A DNA stretch of 64,000 nt from Bradyrhizobium sp. 141 (GTDB taxonomy: Bacteria > Pseudomonadota > Alphaproteobacteria > Rhizobiales > Xanthobacteraceae), in the NCBI RefSeq assembly GCF_023074055.1, contig NZ_JADPKR010000080.1, positions 62,001 through 126,000 of the forward strand. Reading direction: 5' to 3'. The notes under the pieces were generated by a model. That model had not been told where the DNA came from. It made no database searches and worked only from the letters and a program-made list of their open reading frames with translations. Every line of letters begins with the position of its first letter. The first letter of the stretch is position 1. Shown here one piece after another: positions 1-8,789 of this stretch. A program made the translations under genes and the position numbers.

Positions 1-2093
1 CGCTCGTACTGACCGCTGAGCTTGAGGTCGATCGTGCCGTTGGCAGGAATCGGCTTCTGGGTGCCCGCCTGATCGTTGTCCATGCGCCGCTCGCTCCAGA
101 AGCGCGCGGTGGCATCGAGCACCACGTAATTCTGCCAGATGTTCCAGGTGAAACCCGCACTCGCGGTGTAGCGCGACAACAGCGGCACGTCTTTGCCGGC
201 CCACACGCCTTCGCGGAAGACGGCACCGGTATAGGCCACGCCGGAGCGCAGCAGCAGGACGTCGTTGACGCGATAAGACAGGCTGGTCTCCGAGCCGTAG
301 CGACGGGTCGGATCAAGATTGGTGTTGTAGAACAGGACCGGGTTGAAATGGACCTCGTTGGTGAGGTCCATCAGATAGAGACTGCTCTGCAGCTGCAGCC
401 CGCCTCCCTTGATGCGCAGACCGCCCTCGATGTCCTGCGAGGTCTGGGTCTTGAGCTGGAACGTTTGCGGGATCGCAGCGAAGGTCAGGGGATCGAACGA
501 AGGTCCTGAGGACAGGCGCTCGTCGACGTCAGGCGCGCGGAACGCGCGCGCGGCGCGGCCGAACAGCGAGACCATGTCGTTGAGGCGATGCTCGGCCCCG
601 AGATGCAGCGCATATTGCGTTTCATCGCTCCGCAGCGGCAGCGCGCCGGTGTCGGCGTTGAACGGCGCCGCCGGGTCGAAATTGTCGCGTGCCGCAAGAC
701 TGATGGTCTGCACCCGCGCGCCATAGGAGATGTCGGTCGTGGGCGCCACACCCAATGTGTGCTGAAAATAACCCGCAACCGTCTGCTGCCTGAGGTCGTA
801 ATTGTGCCAGGGCGTGAGCCCCTGCCCGGCGCCGCGGTTCTGCTGAAAGCTCGCATCGTAATAGTCGATGCCGGTCAAAAGCTGCGACGGCATTCCGAGC
901 ATCAGGCTCTTCACGCTGAGCCGCGGCGTAATCGACCAAGTGGTCAGATTGGAATCGACATAGGTCGACGTGAAGAAACCCGGAACCGGCGCCGGGCTGG
1001 AGAAGAACGCACTCTGCTGCTTCTTGTCGCGCACGCCGCCGTCGACGATGAGATCGACGCCGTTGACCAGGGTCTTGGTGAAGCCCGCGGTCGCGCCAAA
1101 ACCCTGCTGGTTGGCGTAATTGAACGGCGTGCTGGTCCCTCGTCGGTTGGTCGCGAGCTCGTCGAGGCCGATCGAGGGATCGACGGTGCGCCCGCCCGGC
1201 AGTCGCAGCTCCTGATTGTCGCCCGCGACGGTGAGAAAAGCGGTCAGGCCTGGTGTCGTGTAGTTGAGATTGCCGACGCCGTTTTGCTGGGAATAGCGAT
1301 TGTTGTCGCGATAGCCATCGGTCCTGACGGCATTGCCATAGAACGAGGCCGACCACGGACCGGAATTGAGCGAGGTTGAGACGTTGCCGAGCCTGGTGTT
1401 GAACGAGCCGAAGCCGGCCTCGATGCGTGCGGTCACCGGCGGTCCGCCGACGCCGTTTTTGGTGACGATGTTGATCACGGCGCCGACGGCGTTGTCGCCG
1501 TAGAGCACCGCTCCGGAATTGCCGCGCGTGATCTCGATACGCTCGATGGAATTGAGCGGGATGGTGGAGAGGTCCACCTGTGCCATGTCGACGTCGTTCA
1601 GCCGCCGTCCGTTGACCAGCACCAGCGTGTTGGCGGTGGCAAACGCGCCGAAGCCGCGCAGATCCACGCTGGTCTTGGCGCCGATCTGACCGCCATAGAA
1701 CGTCGTGATCTGGGCCCCCGGGGTCTGCGTCGCGATGATCTCGGCTAGCGTCTGCGACGGCGAATGCGCGATATCCGCGGCCGTGATGACGGTTGTGGCA
1801 GCCCCGACGATACCGCCATTGCTGGCGACAGCCTCGGAGCCCGAGCCGGATGAGCCGGCGCCATTGCCTGCCGGCGCGACATTCGCGGTTCCCCGGCGCC
1901 TCGTCGGCTCGCCGTCACCGATCGCCCTGGCGCGGGTGCGGTTCTGATCGTCGGGCTTGGTCACTTCGATCGGCGGCAATTGCTCGGCAAAGGCCTGCTG
2001 GGCGAAGGCGGGAGATAGCTCGAGCGAATGGAGGGAAACGGACGCGAACAGGCCGGCGCTGAGGCGCCTGGCGGCAGAGACAAGACGGGACAC
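1..2093 (-). CDS. btuB: TonB-dependent outer-membrane receptor, probably vitamin B12 (cobalamin) transporter; C-terminus beyond window
   Basis: The frame stays open from a GTG at 2093 to the window edge, giving about 697 residues without the C-terminal end of the barrel. The start has GAGG nine bases upstream, and an in-frame TGA lies just above it. The N-terminus is a signal peptide ending near SPAFAQ. A plug domain follows, with the typical segments LVLVNGRRLNDVD, IERIEITRGNSGAVLYGDNA and GAVINIVTK, then a beta-barrel of alternating aromatic strands (for example RAFRAPDVDERL). Receptors of this family take up siderophores or cobalamin across the outer membrane using TonB energy. The cobalamin riboswitch directly upstream on the same strand argues for B12 or another corrinoid. 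The substrate is therefore inferred from the leader, not from the protein. A linker rich in Gly, Ser and Ala sits between signal peptide and plug. Confidence 0.9.
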   Translation of the reverse strand, partial: MSRLVSAARRLSAGLFASVSLHSLELSPAFAQQAFAEQLPPIEVTKPDDQNRTRARAIGDGEPTRRRGTANVAPAGNGAGSSGSGSEAVASNGGIVGAATTVITAADIAHSPSQTLAEIIATQTPGAQITTFYGGQIGAKTSVDLRGFGAFATANTLVLVNGRRLNDVDMAQVDLSTIPLNSIERIEITRGNSGAVLYGDNAVGAVINIVTKNGVGGPPVTARIEAGFGSFNTRLGNVSTSLNSGPWSASFYGNAVRTDGYRDNNRYSQQNGVGNLNYTTPGLTAFLTVAGDNQELRLPGGRTVDPSIGLDELATNRRGTSTPFNYANQQGFGATAGFTKTLVNGVDLIVDGGVRDKKQQSAFFSSPAPVPGFFTSTYVDSNLTTWSITPRLSVKSLMLGMPSQLLTGIDYYDASFQQNRGAGQGLTPWHNYDLRQQTVAGYFQHTLGVAPTTDISYGARVQTISLAARDNFDPAAPFNADTGALPLRSDETQYALHLGAEHRLNDMVSLFGRAARAFRAPDVDERLSSGPSFDPLTFAAIPQTFQLKTQTSQDIEGGLRIKGGGLQLQSSLYLMDLTNEVHFNPVLFYNTNLDPTRRYGSETSLSYRVNDVLLLRSGVAYTGAVFREGVWAGKDVPLLSRYTASAGFTWNIWQNYVVLDATARFWSERRMDNDQAGTQKPIPANGTIDLKLSGQYE

Positions 2094-2221
2094 TATTGTA
2101 AACCTCGGTAGGACGTCAGTGGCACGTCACAGCGAACGAGGTTTCACGGCAGAGCGATGGACTGCTCCGGTGAAGCTAATGTCTGTACTCCCCGACCGAC
2201 ATCTTCGCGTGTGACCACGGC

Positions 2222-2412
2222 TGACGGCAGGTCTCCTGGCTCGCGGGTCGTTACCTTGCGTCGCCTTCCCAGGACCGAGATTCCCAGTGGCATAGGACGA
2301 AAGATTCACCGCTTACAGTTGCGGGGGCAGCCGTGGCGTTGAGACAAATCCCACGTTGGGACAATCCCGCACCACATTCCCTTTTGGTCTCCGTGAGGAG
2401 AACCGTCACCGA
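2222..2412 (-). promoter_or_regulatory. Cobalamin (AdoCbl) riboswitch
   Basis: Read on the minus strand, this leader has the conserved cobalamin-riboswitch blocks in order. They are AAAAGGGAA followed by GTGGTGCGG, then CTGCCCCCGCAACTGTAAG, then GCCACTGGGAA, CCTGGGAAGGCG and the B12 box GAGCCAGGAGACCTGCC (near 2226-2242). It lies about 130 bases upstream of the TonB receptor start, which leaves room for an expression platform. Known members of this class repress downstream uptake or synthesis genes when cobalamin is plentiful. Small open frames crossing this element are not real genes. Confidence 0.95.
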
Positions 2413-2470
2413 TCAACTTACGTGTCGTTCCGCCGGGGAGTCAATCGACCGGCGGCTGCTGTCACCGCCC

Positions 2471-2728
2471 TCAGGTCCGCCCTCGCAAACGCTGGGCCTG
2501 GGCCCAGGCGGCAGCGACGTCGCGTGGCGGAACATCGACGCGCTTGATCGGGGTCAATTCGCCGGAGGCCGAGACGATCGCGGTTTCCTCGCGGCGGCAT
2601 CGCGTGCAGACAAAGCGGACCTCGTGCGGGGACGCCCACCAGCTCGACCGCTTCACATTGGCCGCCATCGGCCAAGCGTCGCAATGCGAGCACGACACCA
2701 GAAATCGACCGGGATCGAGCATACCCAT
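2471..2728 (-). CDS. Small zinc-ribbon-like hypothetical protein
   Basis: An 85-residue protein beginning MGMLDPGRFLVS. It carries two CXXC knuckles, CSHC near the N-terminus and CTRC about 30 residues later, a spacing that suits a single zinc ribbon. The segment between them is rich in Trp, Ser and Lys and the C-terminus is Ala/Arg rich. I chose the start at 2728 because GGAG lies about ten bases upstream; an ATG two codons earlier (2734) is also possible. No catalytic motif or membrane segment is seen. It stands alone between the riboswitch and a small lipoprotein gene, all on the minus strand. The function is unknown; metal binding is inferred from the cysteines only. Confidence 0.6.
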   Translation of the reverse strand: MGMLDPGRFLVSCSHCDAWPMAANVKRSSWWASPHEVRFVCTRCRREETAIVSASGELTPIKRVDVPPRDVAAAWAQAQRLRGRT

Positions 2729-2871
2729 TTCCATCGGACTCCGCGTCCTGCCGCCTCCTTCAATGTTTAACCCAAGTGAATCGTTCCGGTGCCCCAGCAC
2801 CGCCAGCTCCTGTTCCTTAGAAGCCGGCGATCTCAGGCTCGCCGTTCCCGGCCGCCGTAGGCGTCAGGATC

Positions 2872-3081
2872 TCAGCGCGCGCCCTTGAGGGTGCAGGACG
2901 TCGTGCAGGTGACCGTGGTGCCGCGATCGCACGATTTGCAGGCGTTGACGCACTGGTTCATGTCGCGGGCGTTGTAGCTGTAGTTCCGCATCGGGCAGGC
3001 CGAGGTCGAGCCGGTGATGTCCTGCTCCTGATCGCAGGCCGCCGTCATAAACGCGAATATGATCACGGCAACGAGGCGCAT
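2872..3081 (-). CDS. Small cysteine-rich lipoprotein
   Basis: A 69-residue protein with a short hydrophobic signal ending in a lipobox-like MTAAC, so Cys16 would be the lipidated residue. The mature part has seven more cysteines (in ACPM, QCVNACKSC and TCTTSC), spaced as if to form disulfides or bind metal in the periplasm. Such tiny Cys-rich lipoproteins are common hypotheticals in Bradyrhizobium. No enzymatic motif is visible. The lipobox is good evidence that the frame is real; the role is unknown. Confidence 0.65.
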   Translation of the reverse strand: MRLVAVIIFAFMTAACDQEQDITGSTSACPMRNYSYNARDMNQCVNACKSCDRGTTVTCTTSCTLKGAR

Positions 3082-3216
3082 GTGATTGCCCTGTCAAGCA
3101 TGGCAAATGACACTCGCGAGGCGCTGCACTGCAGCGACCCCGGCCTTCCAACACGAGCAATCGCTCGCATGCTTCAAGGATGCGCGCCAAACATTAAGAA
3201 CGGATTGCAGGCGGCG

Positions 3217-3393
3217 TCAGGCAGCAGCCTTGGTCGCGATCGCCTGGCGCATGTCCGCCGCCAATTGGCGGTACTGCTCCGAGAGCTTCAGATAGAACTC
3301 GCGTTTGGTGCTGTCGGTGGCGAGCTTGGCAATCAGCTCGCATTCGGCGGTGAGCGTCTCGAACCGTTCCAGTCTGTTCTGAAGGTCTGTCAT
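3217..3393 (-). CDS. Short helical hypothetical protein
   Basis: A 58-residue protein starting MTDLQNRLERFE and ending in an alanine-rich tail. It is highly charged and looks fully alpha-helical (ECELIAKLATDS, REFYLKLSEQYRQLAADM), with no signal peptide or cysteine motif. The frame is open further upstream to 3480, but the ATG at 3393 has GGGGA seven bases before it and begins where the composition becomes protein-like. Function unknown. Confidence 0.6.
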   Translation of the reverse strand: MTDLQNRLERFETLTAECELIAKLATDSTKREFYLKLSEQYRQLAADMRQAIATKAAA

Positions 3394-3498
3394 CGGCGTG
3401 TCCCCGTCAAACGCCTCAAGGACATCCAACCTAAGCCCGGGAAATAGGTCACGGCGAACATCGTTATCGAGTAGAATCAATTTTTGCGGTGCGGCAGC

Positions 3499-5235
3499 CT
3501 ATTTGCTGTCCAGCCGCCAGGCGCCATCCCAGCCGGCGTCCGGCGGGTTGGCTTCGAATTGCGCGATGCGGCCGAGCATCGTGCGCGAGGGGCCGTCACC
3601 GGGGACGGCTTCGAGCGCCGCGTTGAAGGCAGCGCGCGCCTCATCGAACCGCCGGGCGCGATAGGCAGCGAGCGCTTCGGCATAGTGCGTGCGCAAGCTG
3701 CCCTGTGCGCCCGTGAGTGCGCCTGCCCTCGCCATCACCTCGAAGATCGCCTGCGGTGCGCTCTGGCCGGCGACGGCCAAACGATCGATCTCGCGCAGTT
3801 CGAGCCGCGATCCAATCGCGTCAGCGGTTGCCTGCGAGATCAGGATGCGGGTGCCGTAGGCCTTGTTGACGGCCTCCAGCCGCGAGGCCAGGTTGACGGC
3901 ATCGCCCATCACCGTAAAGCTCATCATCAATTCGGAGCCGATGCTGCCGGTCAGGACCTCGCCGGTGGCGATGCCGATCCGCAAATCGCACGGCGCGGGC
4001 ATCGCGCGGATGCCGAGCAGGTCGGGCAGTTGCTTCTGAAGTGCCGGCACCTGGTCGATCATCTCGATGGCGGCAAGGCCCGCGAGCAGCGCCTGCTCGT
4101 CCTCTTCGATGAAGGGCGGGCCCCAATAGGACATGATGGCATCGCCGATATACTTGTCGATGATGCCGCGATTGCCCCTGATCGGGCCGGACATGACCGT
4201 GAAATAGTGGTTCATCACCCTGACGAGGCCGCGCGGGGTCATGCCCTCGCTCATCGCGGTGAAGCCGCTCATGTCGCAGAACATGATGGTCATGACCCGG
4301 CGCTCGCCGTCGATCGCGACCTCCGGCCGGTCGATCAGCCCCTGCACCACCTTGGGATCGATGTAGCGGCCGAAGGTCTCGCGGATGCGCTCGTTGTGCC
4401 TGAGCTGCTCGGTCATGCGGTTGAAGGCCGCGGCGAGCTCGCCGATCTCGTCCTGCGTCGAGACGGAGATGGTCTTGTCGAAGCGGCCCGCCTCGACCTC
4501 GCGGGTGCCGGCGAGCAGCAGCCGCACCGGCCGCGTGATGCCGCTGGACACCAGGAGCGCAAAGGCAAATCCGACGATCGCCGCAAGCAATGTCACGACG
4601 CCCGAAATGACGATTGCCTGGTGCTGGCGGCTGATCACCTGCGATGTCGAGGCGAAGACCTGCGTCAGCATGTCGGCGCGGATCGCGTCGATCTTCCGGT
4701 TGAACTGGTCGCGCAACACGTCGATGTGCTCCAGCGTGCCGCGGGCCTCCACCATCTGTTTGGCGTCGACCTGCTTGACCAGCCTGCCGTGGTCCTCGTT
4801 CAGATCGCGGCGCAGCTCGGTGACGGCCGTCTCGACCCGGATATCGATCCGCGCCAGCGCGGCATTGTCGGAGGGAGTCCTGGGGTCGTCGATGATCGCG
4901 TTGATGAGCTTGCGCGCGGCCTCAGCCTCCTCCTCGATCTTGCGGTCCGATTGCTCGAACTCGCGCAGGCGTGCCGTATAGGCTTCCTCGTCCGACGGCG
5001 CCTCCATCCTGGTCATGACCATCCGCCGCAGCGCCAGCCCCCGCTCCAGCGAGCGGATGTTGGCGCGGGCCAGATGGCTATAGGCCGGGATGTAGCGGTT
5101 GGTCAGCTCGTCAAGGAGGACGCCGACCTGGCTCGACATCACCATCGACAGGATCGAGGTGACCAGCATCAGGACGATCAATCCGAGGGCGATGCCGACG
5201 ATCTTGCGCCGGATCGACTGGTTGAAAATCGGCAT
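3499..5235 (-). CDS. Membrane-bound adenylate cyclase with HAMP domain (class III)
   Basis: 578 residues. Membrane segments lie near residues 10-33 and 207-230, flanking a helical periplasmic sensor region. A HAMP linker follows (about 228-285, ending DEIGELAAAFNRMTEQL) and a class III cyclase domain (about 312-500). The two metal-binding aspartates are in MFCDMSGFT (Asp321) and YIGDAIMSYWG (Asp365). Lys361 and the Asp of FTVMGDAVNLASRLE are the adenine-selecting pair, so the product should be cAMP. A short C-terminal helical tail resembles a TPR-like repeat. The start at MPIFNQ was preferred because the open frame upstream of it has no membrane or domain character. The gene is divergent from the lytic transglycosylase. 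The signal sensed is unknown. Confidence 0.85.
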   Translation of the reverse strand: MPIFNQSIRRKIVGIALGLIVLMLVTSILSMVMSSQVGVLLDELTNRYIPAYSHLARANIRSLERGLALRRMVMTRMEAPSDEEAYTARLREFEQSDRKIEEEAEAARKLINAIIDDPRTPSDNAALARIDIRVETAVTELRRDLNEDHGRLVKQVDAKQMVEARGTLEHIDVLRDQFNRKIDAIRADMLTQVFASTSQVISRQHQAIVISGVVTLLAAIVGFAFALLVSSGITRPVRLLLAGTREVEAGRFDKTISVSTQDEIGELAAAFNRMTEQLRHNERIRETFGRYIDPKVVQGLIDRPEVAIDGERRVMTIMFCDMSGFTAMSEGMTPRGLVRVMNHYFTVMSGPIRGNRGIIDKYIGDAIMSYWGPPFIEEDEQALLAGLAAIEMIDQVPALQKQLPDLLGIRAMPAPCDLRIGIATGEVLTGSIGSELMMSFTVMGDAVNLASRLEAVNKAYGTRILISQATADAIGSRLELREIDRLAVAGQSAPQAIFEVMARAGALTGAQGSLRTHYAEALAAYRARRFDEARAAFNAALEAVPGDGPSRTMLGRIAQFEANPPDAGWDGAWRLDSK

Positions 5236-5553
5236 AGGCACGGGGGCAAAGGCTGAAAGGACGGATTGAGGGAACTCATACACCGGATTGGCCCACGGGA
5301 ACACGCGCAATCGGCCCCTGTGACGCTCAAAGCTGCGCACAACCGTCGCGCGAGCCCACATCGTTAACAAAGGTTAAAGCACTTCGCCCTTTCTCCTTTG
5401 CGGAAGTTCCCTTGCCGCATCCGTATTTTGCCGCATTGTTGCGACACCGTGAGGATGCGACACGACGCCGATGCATCGTGTCGGTGCTTTGATTCTCAAG
5501 CCGCATGTCGTCGCGGACCTTGGTTTGTGGTGGTTTCGCAGGGGGACCATGGA
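5236..5553. other. Divergent intergenic region between cyclase and transglycosylase genes
   Basis: About 318 bases that must hold the promoters of both flanking genes. An imperfect TTAA-N6-TTAA sits at 5364-5377. No convincing gene is seen; frames crossing it lack a ribosome site and domain character. Confidence 0.5.
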
Positions 5554-7743
5554 ATGAACCAGTGCCTACGCTCGCTCGCGTGTGTCGTTGCCGTGGCGGC
5601 AATGGCCCTTCTTCCCACCGAGCTCGCGGCCAAGAGCAGTCACAAATCGTCAGCGCCGAAGAAGACGCATGAGGCGAAAGCCGGCAAGCAGCGCCATGCT
5701 GCGACCGGCAAATCGCGGCATGGCAAGCACGCCGAGGCCAAGCGCAAGTCGAAGAAAACCGACGACGCGCCGTCTGACAAGCCCGCAACCCCGCCGCTGA
5801 CCGGCGACCTCGCCGCGCTGAAGGACGCGATCGATCTCGCGCGCAAGGGCAAGACCGATGACGCGAGCGCGGCGCGCGACCGCATCGCCGACCCCGCCGG
5901 ACAGAAGCTCGCGGACTGGTTCATGCTGCGCCACTCCGAGAGCACGGCGAATTTCAAGCGCTACGCCGCCTTCCTCGAGGCCAATCCGGACTGGCCGAGC
6001 CGCGCGCTTCTGCGCCGGCGCGCCGAGGCACGGCTGTGGCAGGAGAAGAGCGACGCCGCCATTGTGCACAAATTCACCATGGACCGGCCGACCAGCGCCA
6101 AGGGTAAGTTCGCGCTTGCCCGCGTGTTGCTCACTGAGGGCGATGCCGACAGGGCGACGCGGCTCGTGCGCGAGGCCTGGCGCACGGACGAATTGTCGGA
6201 GCGCAGTGAGCAGGATTCCTACGAAGCGTTCCGCGATCTCCTCACGGCGGACGATCATCGCGCCCGCATGGACAAGCGGCTCGGCGCCAAGGACTATTCG
6301 GGGGCGCGGCGCGCCGCAAAACGGCTCGGCGAGGATGCGCTCGCCATCGTCAAGGCCTGCGCCGCCGTCACCGGCAAGGCCAGCAAGGCCAAGGATTTTC
6401 TCGAGGACGTCCCGGCTGACGCGCGCCGCGATCTCGGCTATGTGCTGTGCCGCGCGCAATGGCACCTCCAGAAGGACCGCATCGACGACGCGGCCGAGGT
6501 GGTCCTGGCCGCCGCGCCCGACACCATGGCGGCCCAGGATACCGATGCCTGGTGGCGCGAGCGTCGCCTGCTCGCGCGCAAGCTGCTCGACCAGGGCAAG
6601 TTCAAAACGGCGTATGATGTGGTGCGTACGGCCGCGGTGCCGGACAAGGAAGTCTACCGCGTCGACTATCATTTCATGTGCGGCTGGATCGCGCTGCGAT
6701 TCCTCGACGATCCCAACGCGGCGATGGTGCACTTCGCCGCCATCGACGAAGGCTCGGCCAATCCGATCGCGCTGTCGCGCGCCCATTACTGGCGCGGCCG
6801 TGCCGCCGAGGCGATGGGCGCGATCGCCGATGCGCGCATGAGCTATCGGGCGGCCGCGCGCTATCCGACCGCCTATTACGGCCAGCTTGCGCGTTCGAAG
6901 CTCGGCCTTGACCGCATCGAGCTGCGTCCGCCCTCGCCCGTGCTGGCCGCAATCGACACGCCGCCCGCAGACGAGCGCGTGCGTGCCGCCGACATGCTCT
7001 ACGGCATCGGCGAGCGCGACGTCGTGTTCTATTACGCCGAGGATTTCGCCAAGGAGAGCACCGATGTCGCCGCGCTCGAAGGACTCGGCGCACTCGCCGG
7101 CCAGCGCAAAGATGCGCGCGTGATGCTGGAAGTCGGCAAGTCGGCGCTGGCGCGCGGGCTTGCGCTCGACCATTACGCCTTCCCCACCATCGGCATCCCC
7201 GAGCACCAGCAGGTCGCACCCGCGATCGAGACCAGCGTGATCTATTCGGTGGCGCGCACCGAGAGCTCGTTCGACCAGCGCGACAAGTCACCCGCCAATG
7301 CGGTCGGGCTGATGCAGGTGACGCCTGAAGCCGGCCGCGATACCGCCAAGCGCTTCGGCCTGACCTACGACTGGGACAAGATGGTCTCCGATCCCGTCTA
7401 CAACACGCAAATGGGCGCGGCCGAGCTCAGCGCGCTCTTGTCGGAATATCGCGGCAACCAGATCATGACCTTCGCCGGCTACAATGCCGGCCGTGGCCGC
7501 GTGCGCGAATGGGTGCAGGCGCGCGGCGATCCCAGGGATCCCAAGGTCGATCCCGTCGATTGGGTCGAGCGCATCCCGCTGTCGGAGACGCGCAACTACG
7601 TCCAGCGCGTGATCGAGAACGTCCTCGTCTATCGCGCAAGGTTCGAGGATAGTGGCATGATCGCGGGGAAAAGCGATCAGCGCGTGGTGACGCACGGGGT
7701 CGGCGCAACAGCACCCGTGGCGGCCGCAGCACCCGCTCCCTAG
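5554..7743 (+). CDS. Soluble lytic murein transglycosylase (Slt70-like)
   Basis: 729 residues, exported. The signal peptide is MNQCLRSLACVVAVAAMALL with cleavage near ELAA, followed by a Lys/His-rich linker to about residue 85. A long helical superhelix (about 90-540) precedes a C-terminal GH23 lysozyme-like domain. Catalytic Glu570 lies in SVARTESSFDQ, followed by AVGLMQVTPEAG and the substrate-groove motif AGYNAGRGRVREWV. The family cleaves the MurNAc-GlcNAc bond of peptidoglycan with formation of 1,6-anhydroMurNAc. I chose the ATG at 5554 because the signal peptide begins there; the frame upstream is not protein-like. The length suits the Slt family. Confidence 0.92.
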   Translation: MNQCLRSLACVVAVAAMALLPTELAAKSSHKSSAPKKTHEAKAGKQRHAATGKSRHGKHAEAKRKSKKTDDAPSDKPATPPLTGDLAALKDAIDLARKGKTDDASAARDRIADPAGQKLADWFMLRHSESTANFKRYAAFLEANPDWPSRALLRRRAEARLWQEKSDAAIVHKFTMDRPTSAKGKFALARVLLTEGDADRATRLVREAWRTDELSERSEQDSYEAFRDLLTADDHRARMDKRLGAKDYSGARRAAKRLGEDALAIVKACAAVTGKASKAKDFLEDVPADARRDLGYVLCRAQWHLQKDRIDDAAEVVLAAAPDTMAAQDTDAWWRERRLLARKLLDQGKFKTAYDVVRTAAVPDKEVYRVDYHFMCGWIALRFLDDPNAAMVHFAAIDEGSANPIALSRAHYWRGRAAEAMGAIADARMSYRAAARYPTAYYGQLARSKLGLDRIELRPPSPVLAAIDTPPADERVRAADMLYGIGERDVVFYYAEDFAKESTDVAALEGLGALAGQRKDARVMLEVGKSALARGLALDHYAFPTIGIPEHQQVAPAIETSVIYSVARTESSFDQRDKSPANAVGLMQVTPEAGRDTAKRFGLTYDWDKMVSDPVYNTQMGAAELSALLSEYRGNQIMTFAGYNAGRGRVREWVQARGDPRDPKVDPVDWVERIPLSETRNYVQRVIENVLVYRARFEDSGMIAGKSDQRVVTHGVGATAPVAAAAPAP

Positions 7744-7745
7744 TC

Positions 7746-7772
7746 GGCGCCGCCGGGGCTGGACGCGGCGCC
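7746..7772. terminator. GC-rich hairpin after the transglycosylase gene
   Basis: Seven-base inverted repeat GGCGCCG/CGGCGCC with a 13-base loop, directly after the transglycosylase stop and between convergent genes. It has no clear T tract on either strand, so terminator function is only suggested by position. Confidence 0.3.
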
Positions 7773-7818
7773 TGCACGGTTACGTTGCTGCGGCTACCAC
7801 GCGAGTGCAATCGCGCAG

Positions 7819-8160
7819 CTAGGTGTCACCTCCTTCCATCGTGCTCAAATCGCGACCGTCCAAGTATGCGCCGGTCAAGGCTCTTGCGAAGGTCCAGGCG
7901 TGTATCGTCCAGCTCCAGCACGAGACGGCACTGAAAACCGCCACCATCTCGATCATGTTGCCAGCGGCGAGCTCGACGTGCGGGGTGGCCCATCCTGTGC
8001 GCCACAGCGTCATGAATTCGCCGCGCCGGTAGCAGTCGTCGTTACAGTAGCGGCGCTGTGTCCGCACATGCCGGACATAGCCGGAGCGGAGTGACCGCGA
8101 GCATGTGCTGCACGTGGCGGCGTGCAATGGAGGCGCGTGATTGACCACCACGAATTTCAT
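7819..8160 (-). CDS. Mini zinc-finger-like protein, last gene of a translationally coupled cluster
   Basis: 113 residues starting MKFVVVNHAPP with GAGG eight bases upstream. Near the N-terminus it has a CX2C-X18-CX3C set (CSTC ... CNDDC), a spacing reminiscent of treble-clef or TRASH/MYM-like fingers. The C-terminal half is more hydrophobic (IEMVAVFSAVSCWSW), perhaps one membrane or packing helix. Its ATG overlaps the stop of the upstream gene (ATGA), so translation is probably coupled. Two neighbours share the same cysteine pattern. No family is recognised with certainty and the function is unknown. Confidence 0.65.
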   Translation of the reverse strand: MKFVVVNHAPPLHAATCSTCSRSLRSGYVRHVRTQRRYCNDDCYRRGEFMTLWRTGWATPHVELAAGNMIEMVAVFSAVSCWSWTIHAWTFARALTGAYLDGRDLSTMEGGDT

Positions 8161-8345
8161 GAAGCCGCCCTCACGCGATCTTCCGCGATCGCCTCGCAGA
8201 ACAGCGCGTAGCACTGATAGTCGCAGTATGGCAGACGGGTGGCGATCTCGCGGAGATAGCTGCCGCCGATCGGCTCGCAGCACTGCAAGCACCAGGTCTG
8301 CCGGAACGGGGTCCGGTCGTTCACCAGCACGAACGCGAATCTCAT
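8157..8345 (-). CDS. Mini zinc-finger-like protein, middle gene of the cluster
   Basis: 62 residues starting MRFAFVLVNDRTP, with GGGAGG seven bases upstream of the ATG. It consists almost entirely of a CX2C-X18-CX3C finger (CLQC ... CDYQC), with additional cysteines just after the first knuckle and in YALFC. It overlaps its upstream gene (ATGA at 8342-8345) and downstream gene (ATGA at 8157-8160). This arrangement indicates a single operon. Zinc binding is inferred from spacing; the function is unknown. Confidence 0.65.
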   Translation of the reverse strand: MRFAFVLVNDRTPFRQTWCLQCCEPIGGSYLREIATRLPYCDYQCYALFCEAIAEDRVRAAS

Positions 8346-8737
8346 GTGGCACCTCCCAAAGCGAAGCAGTAAACGCTGTCCAACGGAGATAGTGCGGGTG
8401 GTGGAGCGCAAAGATGGTTTCGGCCGTCGGGATTATCCCTGTTTCGCTCCACTTTTTGCGGTGGGATCAGAATGTATCTCCCGTCCTCCCTGCGCCGTGC
8501 ATGGATCTGGCCATCGATGTACTTGATGTCGGTCGGATAGCAGTCAGCGCTGTTGCAGCAGCTGAGGCTCGGATTGTCGGGCATGTGCCAGGTCGAATAG
8601 AATTTTTCGTGCAGCCCCTGGTCCTGGGGTGGGTGCTGACGATGAACGGCACCATGTCCTGTCTCCTGCGCCTGGACGGTCGCCGCGGAGCCGAGGAGAA
8701 CCAACCAGCAGAAGAGCTTGCATGAGCGGTTCAACAC
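8342..8737 (-). CDS. Exported cysteine-containing hypothetical protein, first gene of the cluster
   Basis: 131 residues from a GTG at 8737 that has GGGAG six bases upstream. It begins with a signal peptide (hydrophobic FCWLVLLGSAATV, cleavage near VQAQ), then a His-rich stretch, then SLSCCNSADCYPTDIKY and a conserved-looking end RRREDGRYILIPPQKVERN ... HLCAP. I recall similar proteins widely in Rhizobiales as uncharacterised exported proteins; no enzyme motif is seen. Four mature cysteines could form two disulfides. The stop overlaps the ATG of the next gene, so an exported protein is co-translated with two cytosolic mini-fingers. Confidence 0.7.
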   Translation of the reverse strand: MLNRSCKLFCWLVLLGSAATVQAQETGHGAVHRQHPPQDQGLHEKFYSTWHMPDNPSLSCCNSADCYPTDIKYIDGQIHARRREDGRYILIPPQKVERNRDNPDGRNHLCAPPPALSPLDSVYCFALGGAT

Positions 8738-8789
8738 AATGGGCTCCCGGATCAGACCTACCGAACGATGTCGGCTCTCCAATTCAGCC

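Noticed and set aside
2127..2309. Short minus-strand frame within the riboswitch region
   Set aside because: It crosses the conserved riboswitch core and has no protein character.
3484..5256. A 590-codon open frame on the plus strand opposite the adenylate cyclase
   Set aside because: It is antisense to a gene with clear domains; the long frame is a result of high GC at third positions, and its translation is rich in Arg, Ala and His without domains.
5364..5377. TTAA-N6-TTAA as a possible CtrA site
   Set aside because: The spacing is six, not seven as in the consensus, and the flanking genes are not typical CtrA targets.
5650..7206. A 518-codon minus-strand frame opposite the transglycosylase
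   Set aside because: Antisense shadow in GC-rich DNA with no recognisable domain.
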